Shown here one piece after another: positions 17,868 through 27,729 of a stretch of 64,000 nucleotides of DNA. The position numbers and the translations under genes are program-made. The DNA is taken from positions 1-64,000 of the forward strand of contig CALMIR010000169.1 in NCBI GenBank assembly GCA_937864265.1, in the 5' to 3' direction. Under the pieces are notes generated by a model. That model saw nothing but the letters and a program-made list of their open reading frames with translations, did no database searches and had not been told where the DNA came from. This DNA comes from an uncultured Saprospirales bacterium (GTDB taxonomy: Bacteria; Bacteroidota; Bacteroidia; Chitinophagales; Saprospiraceae). Position 1 is the first letter of the stretch. Every line of letters starts with the position of its first letter.

Positions 17868-19982
17868 ATGAATCGCAATAAATTAACTTTCATTTATTTG
17901 TGCCTAACCTTAGTAGGTGCCAGCATGCTTTTTCATTCTTGTAAAAAAGAAGACGATAATGCCGGGGGCAATTCCGTTGAATTACTGGCTTTTGGGCCTT
18001 CTCCTGCACTGAGGGGCGGGGAGTTAAGGATCATCGGAAACCACCTCGATCGGGTTACGGCTGTTGTATTACCCGATGGGGTCAATGTCAGCACTTTTAC
18101 TGCTCAAACGGCTACGCTCATTACGCTAACAATTCCGGAAGAGACGGAAGAAGGACACATTATTTTGAAAACAACCGAAGGCGATATTCAGTCCATCAGT
18201 ATATTGACTATTTCGGAGCCCATTGTGTTGACTTCATTTGCGCCTACCACTGTTCGTACTGGCGATACGCTAACCCTATCGGGCGATTACCTGAACTTGA
18301 TACATGCCGTTATTTTTTCTAATGAAGTGGCTGTGGGAGATAGTGTTTTCATCAGCCAGACGAAAGAGCAAATTGTCCTCAAAGTACCAGAAACTGCCCA
18401 AACAGGCGTAATCGCTGTGTCGAATGGCGCGGAAATCCCTATCATCGTCGAGTCAGAATTGGCACTAGAAGTTAAGGTGCCAAGAGCATTACAATTGTCG
18501 CCCAATCCGGTAAAAGCGGGCACGGTATTGACTATCGAAGGAAGCGATTTGGATTTGACCAAACAGATTGCTTTTGAAGGGAGCAATCCTGTAACGAGTT
18601 TTGTAAGCCAAACGGCTCAAAAGATCGAAGTGTTGGTGCCGGCTAATGCCCACGATGGTTTTGTCAAAATGATACCTGGCTCTTTTATCGAAATTCCATC
18701 TACGGACGAGCTAATTATGGTGATCCCTACTGTTCAGAGTGTGTCGCCCAATCCAGTCAAAAACGGGCAGAACATCACCGTTACGGGTACGGATTTGGAT
18801 TTGGTTACTCGAGTTACTTTTGGGGGGGATAAAATTGGCGCCATTCTGGGGGGAGGTACATCAACGGCTATAACGGTCAAAGTGCCCATCAGTGCAACTG
18901 AAGATATGGTAAGTTTTGGAACGGCTGCTGACAAAACGGTGATTAGTGCGGAGGTGTTGCAGTTGATCAAACCAACGCTGGTTTCCGTCACACCAAGCGA
19001 TGCGCAATTTGGCGACGAAATAACCATCATGGGGAACGATATGGATTTGGTGACCAGTGTCAACTTTACAGGCGGTATCAGCATAGGAATTAATAATACC
19101 ACCCTCAATACCGCTATTGTCAATGTGCCCATTGGAACGATGAGTGGCCCAATAACAGTAGTTACCACCAACGGCACGGAAGTAGCATCTGCTTTTGATT
19201 TGAATATTTTGCTTGCTACTAATGCAGTGATCACTAGTATGCCAACGATGGCCGCACCAGGCGATATGATCAGCATTATGGGCGAACACCTAGACGAATT
19301 AAACGAAGTCATTTTCCCCGGAGAGGTGCCGGCTACTATGTTTGGACAAAAAACGGCTACCCTGATTGAAGTTTTTGTACCCCAGGGAACGGCAACCGGT
19401 GTGGGCAATATCAAGTTCATCACTTTTAGCGGGGAGGAGTTCTTTTCTCCGCCGATCAACATACAAGGTGTTGACCCGGTGCAAGACCCGAATCTGGTGT
19501 TTTTCAATTTTGACGGGCTAGATAGTTGGTGGGGCGATACGGGCAGCATTGAGAACGACCCCTCCTTAACGCTCGACGGTAGCAACTATTTCCGGGTGAA
19601 TGGCAGTTTGACCAACTGGACAGGCTTCTTTTGGCGAAACGGCGGCAACAACTTTCCAGGATCAACCATCGGTACGGATATTAGCGGATACGTTTTGAAA
19701 TTTGATATTAACGTCCTAGAACCCATTACAGGCGGCGAATTCGCCTGGCGACTTAAAGGCAGCGATGGCGACTTTTTTTCTCCCTGGAAACCTTGGGAAA
19801 GCACCGGCTCATATGTAACTAATGGATGGGTAACCATTACATTGCCCTTAACCTCCTTCCAAGACGGAGGGAACTCCATTCCGAACCTCAACAACATTAC
19901 GGAAGATTTCGGTGTGGCGTTCAACAACGGGACATCCATGGTGAATGTCTGCATCGATAATGTTCGGTTTGAGGCACTCTAA
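17868..19982 (+). CDS. Multi-IPT/TIG surface glycan-binding lipoprotein
   Basis: 704-residue lipoprotein with lipobox LFHSC (Cys25). About six tandem IPT/TIG immunoglobulin-like repeats follow (about 35-520), each with a variant of P.....G..ITI.G..L..V..V.F (for example LSPNPVKAGTVLTIEGSDL and VSPNPVKNGQNITVTGTDL). The C-terminal domain (about 535-704) matches that of the preceding gene in its SPWKPWESTGSYVTNGW block and its CIDNVRFEAL ending. It is probably an elongated stalk that presents a glycan-binding head away from the membrane. It starts 16 bp after the shorter SGBP gene and is followed by a stem-loop. Confidence 0.82.
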   Translation: MNRNKLTFIYLCLTLVGASMLFHSCKKEDDNAGGNSVELLAFGPSPALRGGELRIIGNHLDRVTAVVLPDGVNVSTFTAQTATLITLTIPEETEEGHIILKTTEGDIQSISILTISEPIVLTSFAPTTVRTGDTLTLSGDYLNLIHAVIFSNEVAVGDSVFISQTKEQIVLKVPETAQTGVIAVSNGAEIPIIVESELALEVKVPRALQLSPNPVKAGTVLTIEGSDLDLTKQIAFEGSNPVTSFVSQTAQKIEVLVPANAHDGFVKMIPGSFIEIPSTDELIMVIPTVQSVSPNPVKNGQNITVTGTDLDLVTRVTFGGDKIGAILGGGTSTAITVKVPISATEDMVSFGTAADKTVISAEVLQLIKPTLVSVTPSDAQFGDEITIMGNDMDLVTSVNFTGGISIGINNTTLNTAIVNVPIGTMSGPITVVTTNGTEVASAFDLNILLATNAVITSMPTMAAPGDMISIMGEHLDELNEVIFPGEVPATMFGQKTATLIEVFVPQGTATGVGNIKFITFSGEEFFSPPINIQGVDPVQDPNLVFFNFDGLDSWWGDTGSIENDPSLTLDGSNYFRVNGSLTNWTGFFWRNGGNNFPGSTIGTDISGYVLKFDINVLEPITGGEFAWRLKGSDGDFFSPWKPWESTGSYVTNGWVTITLPLTSFQDGGNSIPNLNNITEDFGVAFNNGTSMVNVCIDNVRFEAL

Positions 19983-19992
19983 TTCAAAAGGG

Positions 19993-20014
19993 CAGAAGCA
20001 GGTTCTTGCTTCTG
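19993..20014 (+). terminator. Stem-loop between the SGBP gene and the GH26 gene
   Basis: CAGAAGCA (19993-20000) pairs with TGCTTCTG (20007-20014) around a 6-nt loop, followed by a short T run at 20022-20026. It may be a partial terminator or a mRNA processing/stabilising hairpin that sets the ratio of the Sus genes to the enzyme and transporter genes. Confidence 0.5.
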
Positions 20015-20053
20015 ACCAGACTTTTTCACAAGAGCAACCTGATTTTATAGCCA

Positions 20054-21196
20054 ATGATTCGGGAATTATTTTTAGCAGGATTACTTTTAACTGCAACAAT
20101 AGGCAAGAGTCAAGTTGGAGTTAGCTCGAAGAAAGATAAAGCTATTGCTACCGTTGACCCTAAGGCTACCAAGCAAACCAAAGCTTTGTACGCTAATTTA
20201 TTCAAAATAGCGCCAGAGTATATTTTATTTGGGCACCAGGATGCACTGGCGTATGGGGTGATGTGGAAAGACTGGCACAAAAAGAAATCGGACGTGTGGG
20301 ATGTTTGTGGGCAATATCCGGCCGTTTTTGGTTGGGACATCGGGGATATCGGACAACGCCATATCAATATAGATACCGTCGATTTTGAACACATGAGGGA
20401 ATGGATTATTGAAGCCTACCAAATGGGAGGTATCAATACCATCAGTTGGCACGTGGACAATTACTTGACCAAAGGCAGTTCCTGGGATGTTGGCGATAAT
20501 GTAGTGGCAGCTATCCTGCCTGGGGGTACGCATCACGAGCTGTACCTTAAAGACCTTGATATGCTGGCTGATTTTTTCAAGAGTTTGAAAACGGGATTCC
20601 TGGGCAAAGAGCGCATACCCATCGTTTTTCGGCCTTTTCACGAACATACGGGCGCCTGGTTTTGGTGGGGCAAGCCCCATTGTTCTCCGGAGGAGTACCA
20701 GGCACTTTGGCGCTTTACGGTTAGTTATTTGAGGGATCAAAAGGAAGTGCACAACCTGCTGTACTGTTATTCAACCGATGTATTTGAAAATAAAGAACAA
20801 TACCTGGAATGTTACCCTGGCGATGAATACGTGGATATATTGGGATTCGATGACTACAAAGATGTTAGACCAGAAAATGACCCGGCACTTTTGACACAGC
20901 GCTTGCGCATGTTGGTCGAAATAGCGGATGAACGAGGCAAAGTTCCAGCCTTGACGGAAACCGGACTGGAAGGCATACCTGAATCAAACTGGTGGACAGA
21001 GCGATTGTTGCGATACATCAAAGCGGATCCGGTAGCGATGCGCATTGCCTGGGTGTTGATATGGAGAAACGCCCGAATCAACCATCATTTTGGGCCTTAT
21101 CCGGGGCATATAAGTGAAAATAATTTCAGGCAATTTTGCGAAGATCCGGTCATTCTCCTAGAAGGAGAGCTGCCGAAGCTATATAAATTGAAATAA
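20054..21196 (+). CDS. Glycoside hydrolase family 26, beta-mannanase-like
   Basis: 380-residue exported TIM-barrel enzyme with a short signal peptide ending near Ser-Gln (19-20). GH26 hallmarks are FGHQDALAYG (59-68), the strand-4 motif FRPFHEH with general acid/base Glu197, WFWWG (202-206), and the strand-7 segment ALTETGLEG with nucleophile Glu302. Both catalytic glutamates are present. GH26 members mostly hydrolyse beta-1,4-mannans, and this is the main reason for calling the locus a mannan-type PUL. It would act on oligosaccharides in the periplasm or at the surface. There is no sorting domain or lipobox, so a periplasmic location is likely. It is cotranscribed with the symporter gene 33 bp downstream. 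Confidence 0.9.
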   Translation: MIRELFLAGLLLTATIGKSQVGVSSKKDKAIATVDPKATKQTKALYANLFKIAPEYILFGHQDALAYGVMWKDWHKKKSDVWDVCGQYPAVFGWDIGDIGQRHINIDTVDFEHMREWIIEAYQMGGINTISWHVDNYLTKGSSWDVGDNVVAAILPGGTHHELYLKDLDMLADFFKSLKTGFLGKERIPIVFRPFHEHTGAWFWWGKPHCSPEEYQALWRFTVSYLRDQKEVHNLLYCYSTDVFENKEQYLECYPGDEYVDILGFDDYKDVRPENDPALLTQRLRMLVEIADERGKVPALTETGLEGIPESNWWTERLLRYIKADPVAMRIAWVLIWRNARINHHFGPYPGHISENNFRQFCEDPVILLEGELPKLYKLK

Positions 21197-21229
21197 GGCT
21201 TATATTCAAGCGAAAATCCAACTACAACT

Positions 21230-23068
21230 ATGAAGCTTTCCGTACTCGACATCGCCATTGTTGTAGCCTATTTGCTGGCTACTGTTGTTATTGGAATCTT
21301 GTTGAAAAAACGGGCCGAGCGCAGTAAGAAAGATTATTTGCTGGGAGGCAACACCCTACCGTGGTACATGCTTGGTCTGTCCAACGCATCGGGTATGTTT
21401 GACATATCTGGTACCATGTGGTTGGTGACCCTTTTATTTGTTTATGGCTTGAAAAGTGCTTGGATACCTTGGCTATGGCCTGTTTTTAACCAGATTTTTC
21501 TGATGATGTTTTTGTCGCTTTGGCTGAGAAAATCGAATGTGACTACTGGAGCAGAGTGGATTAATACCCGTTTTGGTACAAAAAAGGGGGCGCAATTATC
21601 GCATGGGATTGTAGTCGTTTTTGCCATTATTATGGGGCTGGGCTACCTGGCTTATGGCTTTATCGGCATCGGTAAATTTGTAGAAATATTTGTACCCTGG
21701 GAGTATATTTCCGCTTATCTGCCATTTGATATTGCCGCGGAATACGTCCCTCATTTTTACGGGATAATTTTTACTGCCTTTGCTGTGTTCTATTCTTTGC
21801 TTGGTGGCATGATGAGCATCGTTTGGGCCGATGTCATACAATATGCCTTGATGGCCATTTCTAGTATCGTTGTGGGTATCATTGCTATGAATGCGGTAGC
21901 CAGCCATGAATTGGTGGTGCCATTGGGATGGCATACGCCTTTCTTCGGAATGAACCTCGACTTAGATTGGACGGCGATCATTCCGGAAGTGAACGAGAAA
22001 ATCAAAAACGACGGCTTCGATTTGTTCAGCATTTTTTTTATGATGATGATTTTCAAAGGTGTATTGGTCAGTTTAGCCGGACCTGCACCTAATTACGATA
22101 TGCAAAAAATACTTTCCACCAAATCGCCCCGGGAAGCGGCTTTGATGAGTGGTTCAGTCAGCCTGATTTTGATGCCAATCCGCTACTTTATGATAGCAGG
22201 CTTTGGGGTGTTAGGCATTATATACTATGGTCAATTAGATTTATTGGTTGGTGGGAAGATCGATTTTGAACAGATTTTGCCTTCTGCCATCAGCCAGTTT
22301 GTTCCGGTGGGTTTGCTAGGACTTTTATTGGCCGGATTACTAGCTGCCTTTATGTCCACTTTTGCGGGTACGCTCAACGCCACTCAAGCGTATATCGTCA
22401 ATGACATTTATCTGAAATACATTCGGCCCGATGCTTCCAACCGTCAATTACAAAGGATGAACTACACTGCTGGTTTTATCATGGTATTGATCAGTATTGT
22501 TTTAGGGCTTTACGCCAAAGATGTCAATGATGTCCTTCAGTGGATTGTTTCAGGCTTGTATGGCAGCTATGTCGCGGCCAATATTTTGAAGTGGTATTGG
22601 TGGCGTTTCAATGGGCACGGCTTTTTTTGGGGCATGGTTGGCGGCTTGATTCCCGCCTTATCCTTCCGCTTTTTGTTCGAAGGGGTGCTTGATCTTTACA
22701 CCTTTCCTTTGATGTTGCTGCTTTCAATTATCGGGTGCTTGATAGGCACTTATTCGGCACCACCTGTTGATGAAGCCGTGTTGAAGGCGTTTTATAAAAA
22801 CGTGAAACCCTGGGGATTTTGGAAGCCCATCCACGATAAAGTGTTGGCAGAAGACCCCAATTTTAAGAAGAACCAAGACTTTTTCCGCGATATGTTCAAT
22901 GTCGTAATTGGTGTGATCTGGCAAACGGCACTGGTCATTTTTCCCATCTATCTGGTGCTGCAAGAGTCTGTGCCGTTGCTGATTTCTATTACTGTCGCCG
23001 CAGCTTGTACCCTGGTGTTGAAAAAGACTTGGTTTGATAAACTACCGAAAGAAGAGGCTGAGATTTGA
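21230..23068 (+). CDS. Sodium:solute symporter family (SSS) transporter
   Basis: 612-residue inner-membrane protein with about 13-14 transmembrane segments. The first helix (LDIAIVVAYLLATVVIGILL) and KKDYLLGGNTLPWYMLGLSNASGMFDISGTMW match the SSS core with its sodium-site region. LLAGLLAAFMSTFAGTLNATQAYIVNDIY fits the conserved transmembrane 8 area. SSS members in PULs usually take up the released mono- or disaccharide with sodium; here mannose or a mannobiose derivative is the plausible substrate. It is the last structural gene before the HTCS regulator. Confidence 0.9.
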   Translation: MKLSVLDIAIVVAYLLATVVIGILLKKRAERSKKDYLLGGNTLPWYMLGLSNASGMFDISGTMWLVTLLFVYGLKSAWIPWLWPVFNQIFLMMFLSLWLRKSNVTTGAEWINTRFGTKKGAQLSHGIVVVFAIIMGLGYLAYGFIGIGKFVEIFVPWEYISAYLPFDIAAEYVPHFYGIIFTAFAVFYSLLGGMMSIVWADVIQYALMAISSIVVGIIAMNAVASHELVVPLGWHTPFFGMNLDLDWTAIIPEVNEKIKNDGFDLFSIFFMMMIFKGVLVSLAGPAPNYDMQKILSTKSPREAALMSGSVSLILMPIRYFMIAGFGVLGIIYYGQLDLLVGGKIDFEQILPSAISQFVPVGLLGLLLAGLLAAFMSTFAGTLNATQAYIVNDIYLKYIRPDASNRQLQRMNYTAGFIMVLISIVLGLYAKDVNDVLQWIVSGLYGSYVAANILKWYWWRFNGHGFFWGMVGGLIPALSFRFLFEGVLDLYTFPLMLLLSIIGCLIGTYSAPPVDEAVLKAFYKNVKPWGFWKPIHDKVLAEDPNFKKNQDFFRDMFNVVIGVIWQTALVIFPIYLVLQESVPLLISITVAAACTLVLKKTWFDKLPKEEAEI

Positions 23069-23108
23069 TTTTAGCCATACAGTGGGAAAATAGGATGTGC
23101 AAATTTGT

Positions 23109-23116
23109 TAGTTTTG
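23109..23116 (+). promoter_or_regulatory. -7 box for the HTCS gene (TAnnTTTG)
   Basis: TAGTTTTG is an exact consensus match 40 bp before the HTCS ATG, consistent with an independent low-level promoter for the regulator. No clear TTG element lies at the -33 spacing. Confidence 0.45.
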
Positions 23117-23156
23117 GGTAAAATTACCGTTTTGATGGATTGAATATGTAAAATCG

Positions 23157-26100
23157 ATGGATCGACTTATCCGGTTGGCAATAGTTCTTTTCACGGCTTG
23201 TTTTTTGGGCGCACCATTAAGCGGGCAAAATGGGGCATTGGATTACCGTTTTGAAAAATTACCCACTGAAATTGGTTTTTCCAATACAGGCATCAATGAT
23301 ATATTGGAAGACCACAGGGGCTTTTTATGGATTGCAACTTGGTCAGGGCTGGCCAAATACGATGGTTACGCTGTGAAAATGTACCGACAGCAACCAGATA
23401 AGGCGAATGGATTACAAAGCAATAAAGTAACTCAATTGTTTGAAGACAGGAGAGGCAACCTCTGGATAGGAACCAATTATTCCGGGTTTTATCGCTACGA
23501 TCGCAAATTGGATGTTTTTGAACAGTTTTGCAAAAAACCGGAAGACATGAACAGCCTGAGCAACGATAATGTCTGGGCCGTTTTTGAAGACAAGGATGGG
23601 TATATTTGGATTGGCACAGAAAGGGGGTTAAACCGTTTTAACCCCGATACCAGGCAATTTGTCCATTACGAGAATGACCCGACCGATGAGCGCAGCCTTA
23701 GCCATGATTTTGTTTATTCCATCGCCCAAACAGAGGACGGCTCTTTATGGGTAGGAACAGAAGAAGGCCTGAACAGATTGGTAAAAAACGGAAATGAGGA
23801 GTACTTCATTCGCTATGACCTGACGATGGAGGGCATTTCTACTGATAAGCTTTTGCCCCACAATTTCATTCAAAAAATAATTCCCTCACGGTATCAGGAA
23901 AATGTCATCTGGCTGTGTACCAGCATTGGGGTGAAAAAAATTGGGTACTCAACGGATAATCCGGCATATTTCGACATGCAATTTTTTGGAAACGAACCGG
24001 GCAATCCCAATAGCATTAGCCACCCTTTTGTACCGGATGTGTTGGAAGAAGATGCCAGCCATGTATGGGTAGCCACGTACAATGGGTTGAATTTGCTAAA
24101 CACTGAAACGGGCCTCATCAAGCGTTTCAATTCCAATCCCAATGATTTGAAAAGCCTGAGCAATAACGTGATTATGTGCCTATCCAAAGACAGAACGGGT
24201 AATCTATGGATAGGGATGGACAAGGGCATCAACAAATTGAATCTGAATGCCAAAGCCTTTATTAGTATTCGTCCGGAGTCGGGTGATCATACCAACAGCA
24301 GCATCATGTGCATGATACCCGCTCAAAGCAAAAAAGGCATTTGGGCAGGCTCCAGAGGTGGGGGGCTCAATTTTTTGCCAATGAATGAGCAGGGGATGTT
24401 GAGTGGATTATCAAATAACTATCGTTTTTCTACTTCATTCATGCCTGAATTGGCAGGATTCATAACCGGCCTTTTACTAGATCAGGAAGGGTGGCTGTGG
24501 GTGGCTACGGATGGCGCCGGGGTATTCCGTATCAAAGAATCAGCTATTGCAGAAAACATCCCTACCTTGAGCGGGTTTGAACAATACAACAAAAAAAATC
24601 AGCTCAGCGAAGACTATGTCATGGCTATGCTTCAATCGCATTCGGGTGATATCTGGTTTGGGTATTGGGACAAAGGCTTGGATCGCTATGACTATTCTTC
24701 GGGAACTTTCCACCACTATCCGCTGAGCAAAAACCTAAACGTCAACTTTCAAGAGTTTCCTATTGTCCATTTGATGGAGACCCTGGAACGGGGACAGCCT
24801 TATCTGTGGTTGGGTACTCGTGGTGGAGGTGTGTACAAGTTGAAGTTTGATGAAGCCAATCAATCCCTGGAGTTGATTCAGCGTTATCGGGCTAATAACG
24901 ATGAAGTAGGGTTTTTGAGCAGCAACTTTGTCAATGCTTTTTTCATCGATCACCAAAACCGGTTGTGGGTTGGAACAGATAGCGGCTTGAATTTGCTGGA
25001 TCGGAAAACGGGGAAATTTATTTCCTATTACGAACGCGACGGCCTGGCCAGCGGCATCATACAGTCTATTTTAGAAGATTCATCGGGCAACATCTGGGTG
25101 AGTACCCAGCAGGGCATATCTTGCCTGACATTTTCAGGCAATAAAACCCGAGTCAAAAATTACAACTCGTTTGATGGATTACAAGACAATTTTTTTAATG
25201 ACGACGCTGCCGTAAAATCAAAAGCTGGACATCTGATTTTTGGCGGAGTCAGTGGGCTATCCATTTTTAAACCAGAAGATATCCGCCTCGATACGATAGC
25301 GCCTAAAATTGCAATTACGGATTTCCGGCTCTTTAATCGATCCGTTCCAATTGGCGCTATGGAAAATGGTCGAATCATCCTTTTTGATGATATTGCAGAA
25401 AGCAGCGCATTGATCCTGAGCCATCGGGATAGGGTAGTTTCCTTTGAATTTACGGGACTTCATTTTGATGAACCCCGGAAATTGCAATACGCCTACCAAC
25501 TCGAAGGCTTTGATGCGGATTGGATATACACCGATGCTTCTCAACGCATTGCCCATTATACCAATCTGCCCTTCGGCAATTTTGTATTTAAGGTAAAATC
25601 TGCGAATGGTGACGGCATTTGGAGCGAACCAGTGGAAGTGAAGTTGGTTCTAAAACCGCCATTTTGGCGCACAGGTTGGGCTTATAGCCTTTATTTGTTA
25701 GCCACTATTGCCCTGATATACCTCGGTGTACGGGTTACCAGACTAAGAGCTGAATTTAGGCACAGCCTTCAGTTAGAGCGGGTAGAGCGGGAAAAACTGG
25801 AGGAAGTCAATCGCTTAAAATTGCAGTTTTTCACCAACATATCCCATGAACTGAGGACGCCTCTTACCCTTATCATTAGCCCACTGGAGCAGTTGCTGGA
25901 AAATCCTGCCGACCGGAAATTATACCAGTTATTTACCCGCATGCACTTCAACGCCAATCGCCTGCTCACCATGATCAATCAGTTGCTCGATTTGAGGAAA
26001 AGCGAAGCCGGTCAAATGAAAATGAAAGCTTCTGAAGGGAATTTGGCCGAGTTTGGCAAAGAAATTACGGCCTCTTTTAAAAACATGGCCGACCAAAAAA

Positions 26101-27371
26101 ACATTCAACTGCTTTTCTCTTCCGAGCCCGAAGTGATTCATGCTTGGTTCGATCACGATCAATTTGAAAAAGTGCTGTTTAACCTGCTTTCCAATGCCTT
26201 TAAATTCACCCCTGAAGGAGGGGGCATAACTGTATCCATCCGCCAGCACGAGGAAATTGAAATAAAAGTGAATGACACTGGAGTGGGCATTCCCGCCGAC
26301 CACTTGCCGCACATTTTCGATCAGTTTTTCCAAGTAGAAAGCCATCGGCCAGAAGGTGCGCGCAAAGGCGGAGGTACAGGGATCGGCCTTGCGCTGGCTA
26401 AAATGATTGTCGAAAAACACCAGGGGCAAATTGCAGTAGAGAGCACCGAAGGAGAAGGCACTACTTTTACGATAAAATTGCTGAGGGGTAAAGATCACTT
26501 CAGCGCCGATGAATTGTACGATATCAAAGAAACAAACCATAAACTCATACCAGACTTTACAGTGCCTGAATTTTCAGAAGAGGCCGCACTAACGGTACCC
26601 ATTCAGCAAAATGGCTATGGCAGGAAGCCCCTGATTTTGATTGTGGAAGACAATCCAGACATCAGATCGTATTTGCGCGAAAACCTCCAGGATGATTATC
26701 AAATTGCCGAAGCCGCGGACGGGCAGGAAGGACTGGACAAAGCACTGGCTGATACACCCAATTTGGTTCTGGCTGATATTGCCATGCCCAAAATGGACGG
26801 CATCGATTTATGCGCTCGTTTGAAATCCAATCTGCAAACCTGCCATGTACCCGTCATATTACTCACCGCTCGGACTTCACTGGTGTTCAAGGTTGATGGC
26901 TTTGAAAAAGGCGCTGATGGTTATGTCACCAAACCATTTAACATGCGCTTGCTGGCGGCCAGGATACGCAACCTCATCAACAGCAGGAAAGCGCTACAAG
27001 AACATTTTGCCAAGTCATTGGATCTAAACCCTGCCGATTTGACCCTCAACTCGCTTGATGAACAATTCCTGTCGCGGATGAAATTGGTCATGGAGCGGCA
27101 CATGGACGACAGCGAATTTTCGGTAGATCAATTGGCCGTTGCACTCAACATGAGTCGTGTGAAATTGTACCGAAAATTAAAGGGACTGACTGGAAAATCT
27201 CCTAATCAGATCATTCGCGGTTTCCGCTTGAAAAGGGCAGCTCAGTTGTTGGAAAACGGACAGTACAATGTATCGGACGTGACTTATATGGTTGGCTATA
27301 ACGATCTAAGGTCTTTCCGGGAACAGTTTAAGAAAGAATTTGGCGTAAGCCCATCCAAGTATGAAGGATAA
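23157..27371 (+). CDS. Hybrid two-component system sensor/regulator (HTCS)
   Basis: 1404-residue one-polypeptide signalling protein. After a signal peptide (about 1-24) comes a periplasmic sensor made of two seven-bladed propellers of Reg_prop repeats (many WIGT.. blades, about 30-740) and a Y_Y_Y domain (about 760-830). Then follow a transmembrane helix (about 840-862), a histidine kinase domain with phospho-acceptor His897 in NISHELRTPL and an ATPase domain with N- and G-boxes. A receiver domain follows with phospho-acceptor Asp1207 (VLADIAMPKMDG), and the protein ends in an AraC-type DNA-binding domain (about 1295-1404). HTCS proteins bind oligosaccharides in the periplasm and activate their PUL. 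This is the likely activator of the 11.7-23.1 kb operon and perhaps of the divergent arm. Confidence 0.96.
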   Translation: MDRLIRLAIVLFTACFLGAPLSGQNGALDYRFEKLPTEIGFSNTGINDILEDHRGFLWIATWSGLAKYDGYAVKMYRQQPDKANGLQSNKVTQLFEDRRGNLWIGTNYSGFYRYDRKLDVFEQFCKKPEDMNSLSNDNVWAVFEDKDGYIWIGTERGLNRFNPDTRQFVHYENDPTDERSLSHDFVYSIAQTEDGSLWVGTEEGLNRLVKNGNEEYFIRYDLTMEGISTDKLLPHNFIQKIIPSRYQENVIWLCTSIGVKKIGYSTDNPAYFDMQFFGNEPGNPNSISHPFVPDVLEEDASHVWVATYNGLNLLNTETGLIKRFNSNPNDLKSLSNNVIMCLSKDRTGNLWIGMDKGINKLNLNAKAFISIRPESGDHTNSSIMCMIPAQSKKGIWAGSRGGGLNFLPMNEQGMLSGLSNNYRFSTSFMPELAGFITGLLLDQEGWLWVATDGAGVFRIKESAIAENIPTLSGFEQYNKKNQLSEDYVMAMLQSHSGDIWFGYWDKGLDRYDYSSGTFHHYPLSKNLNVNFQEFPIVHLMETLERGQPYLWLGTRGGGVYKLKFDEANQSLELIQRYRANNDEVGFLSSNFVNAFFIDHQNRLWVGTDSGLNLLDRKTGKFISYYERDGLASGIIQSILEDSSGNIWVSTQQGISCLTFSGNKTRVKNYNSFDGLQDNFFNDDAAVKSKAGHLIFGGVSGLSIFKPEDIRLDTIAPKIAITDFRLFNRSVPIGAMENGRIILFDDIAESSALILSHRDRVVSFEFTGLHFDEPRKLQYAYQLEGFDADWIYTDASQRIAHYTNLPFGNFVFKVKSANGDGIWSEPVEVKLVLKPPFWRTGWAYSLYLLATIALIYLGVRVTRLRAEFRHSLQLERVEREKLEEVNRLKLQFFTNISHELRTPLTLIISPLEQLLENPADRKLYQLFTRMHFNANRLLTMINQLLDLRKSEAGQMKMKASEGNLAEFGKEITASFKNMADQKNIQLLFSSEPEVIHAWFDHDQFEKVLFNLLSNAFKFTPEGGGITVSIRQHEEIEIKVNDTGVGIPADHLPHIFDQFFQVESHRPEGARKGGGTGIGLALAKMIVEKHQGQIAVESTEGEGTTFTIKLLRGKDHFSADELYDIKETNHKLIPDFTVPEFSEEAALTVPIQQNGYGRKPLILIVEDNPDIRSYLRENLQDDYQIAEAADGQEGLDKALADTPNLVLADIAMPKMDGIDLCARLKSNLQTCHVPVILLTARTSLVFKVDGFEKGADGYVTKPFNMRLLAARIRNLINSRKALQEHFAKSLDLNPADLTLNSLDEQFLSRMKLVMERHMDDSEFSVDQLAVALNMSRVKLYRKLKGLTGKSPNQIIRGFRLKRAAQLLENGQYNVSDVTYMVGYNDLRSFREQFKKEFGVSPSKYEG

Positions 27372-27394
27372 TGGAATCCGTTGAAGGAATAAAA

Positions 27395-27429
27395 ATAGCG
27401 GCAGGAAAAAACAATTTCCCTGCCGCTAT
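27395..27429 (+). terminator. Hairpin terminator after the HTCS gene
   Basis: ATAGCGGCAGG (27395-27405) pairs perfectly with CCTGCCGCTAT (27419-27429); further A/T pairs close the loop. It lies 24 bp past the HTCS stop. The T run after it is weak, but the 11-bp GC-rich stem is the strongest hairpin in this part of the window. Confidence 0.7.
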
Positions 27430-27729
27430 GTGAGATAAGTTGATTTTTAGTGCTTTATCCCGGGTCGTCTTTTGTTTCAATCCGCTGAAACCCATCGGCT
27501 CCATGAGATGATGAAAAAATACCTACCCCCTTGTCGTCATTTAAAACTCTGCAAATCCGCTTAAACAAGTAGTTTCGGTTCATTTGCGTGATCTTCATTT
27601 TAAAAAATACAGGAGCACTAAGTAAGGGGGCTCAGAAATAAGAGGCCATGAATGTTTATATTGCTGCCTGATTTGGAAAAAGAATTTGAATTGATGTATT
27701 TTTCAGCCCGATTAAAATAATGGACTAAA
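27430..27729. other. Gene-free spacer before clpB
   Basis: Between the HTCS terminator and clpB no coding signal is seen. A small 6-bp hairpin (GTTTCA/TGAAAC, 27474-27491) and the candidate clpB promoter are the only recognisable elements. No heat-shock CIRCE-type inverted repeat was found. Confidence 0.4.
27672..27704 (+). promoter_or_regulatory. Candidate clpB promoter
   Basis: TTTG at 27672-27675 is followed after 21 bp by TATTTTTC at 27697-27704, a 7-of-8 match to TAnnTTTG. The spacing suits the Bacteroidetes housekeeping promoter, and the leader to the clpB ATG at 27730 would be about 20 nt. Confidence 0.45.

Noticed and set aside
18734-19585. 283-residue minus-strand open frame inside the multi-IPT lipoprotein gene
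   Set aside because: It mirrors the repeated IPT sequence and has repeat-derived composition; the plus-strand protein explains the region.
27474-27491. GTTTCA/TGAAAC hairpin upstream of clpB as a heat-shock element
   Set aside because: It is too short and does not match CIRCE or another known heat-shock operator.
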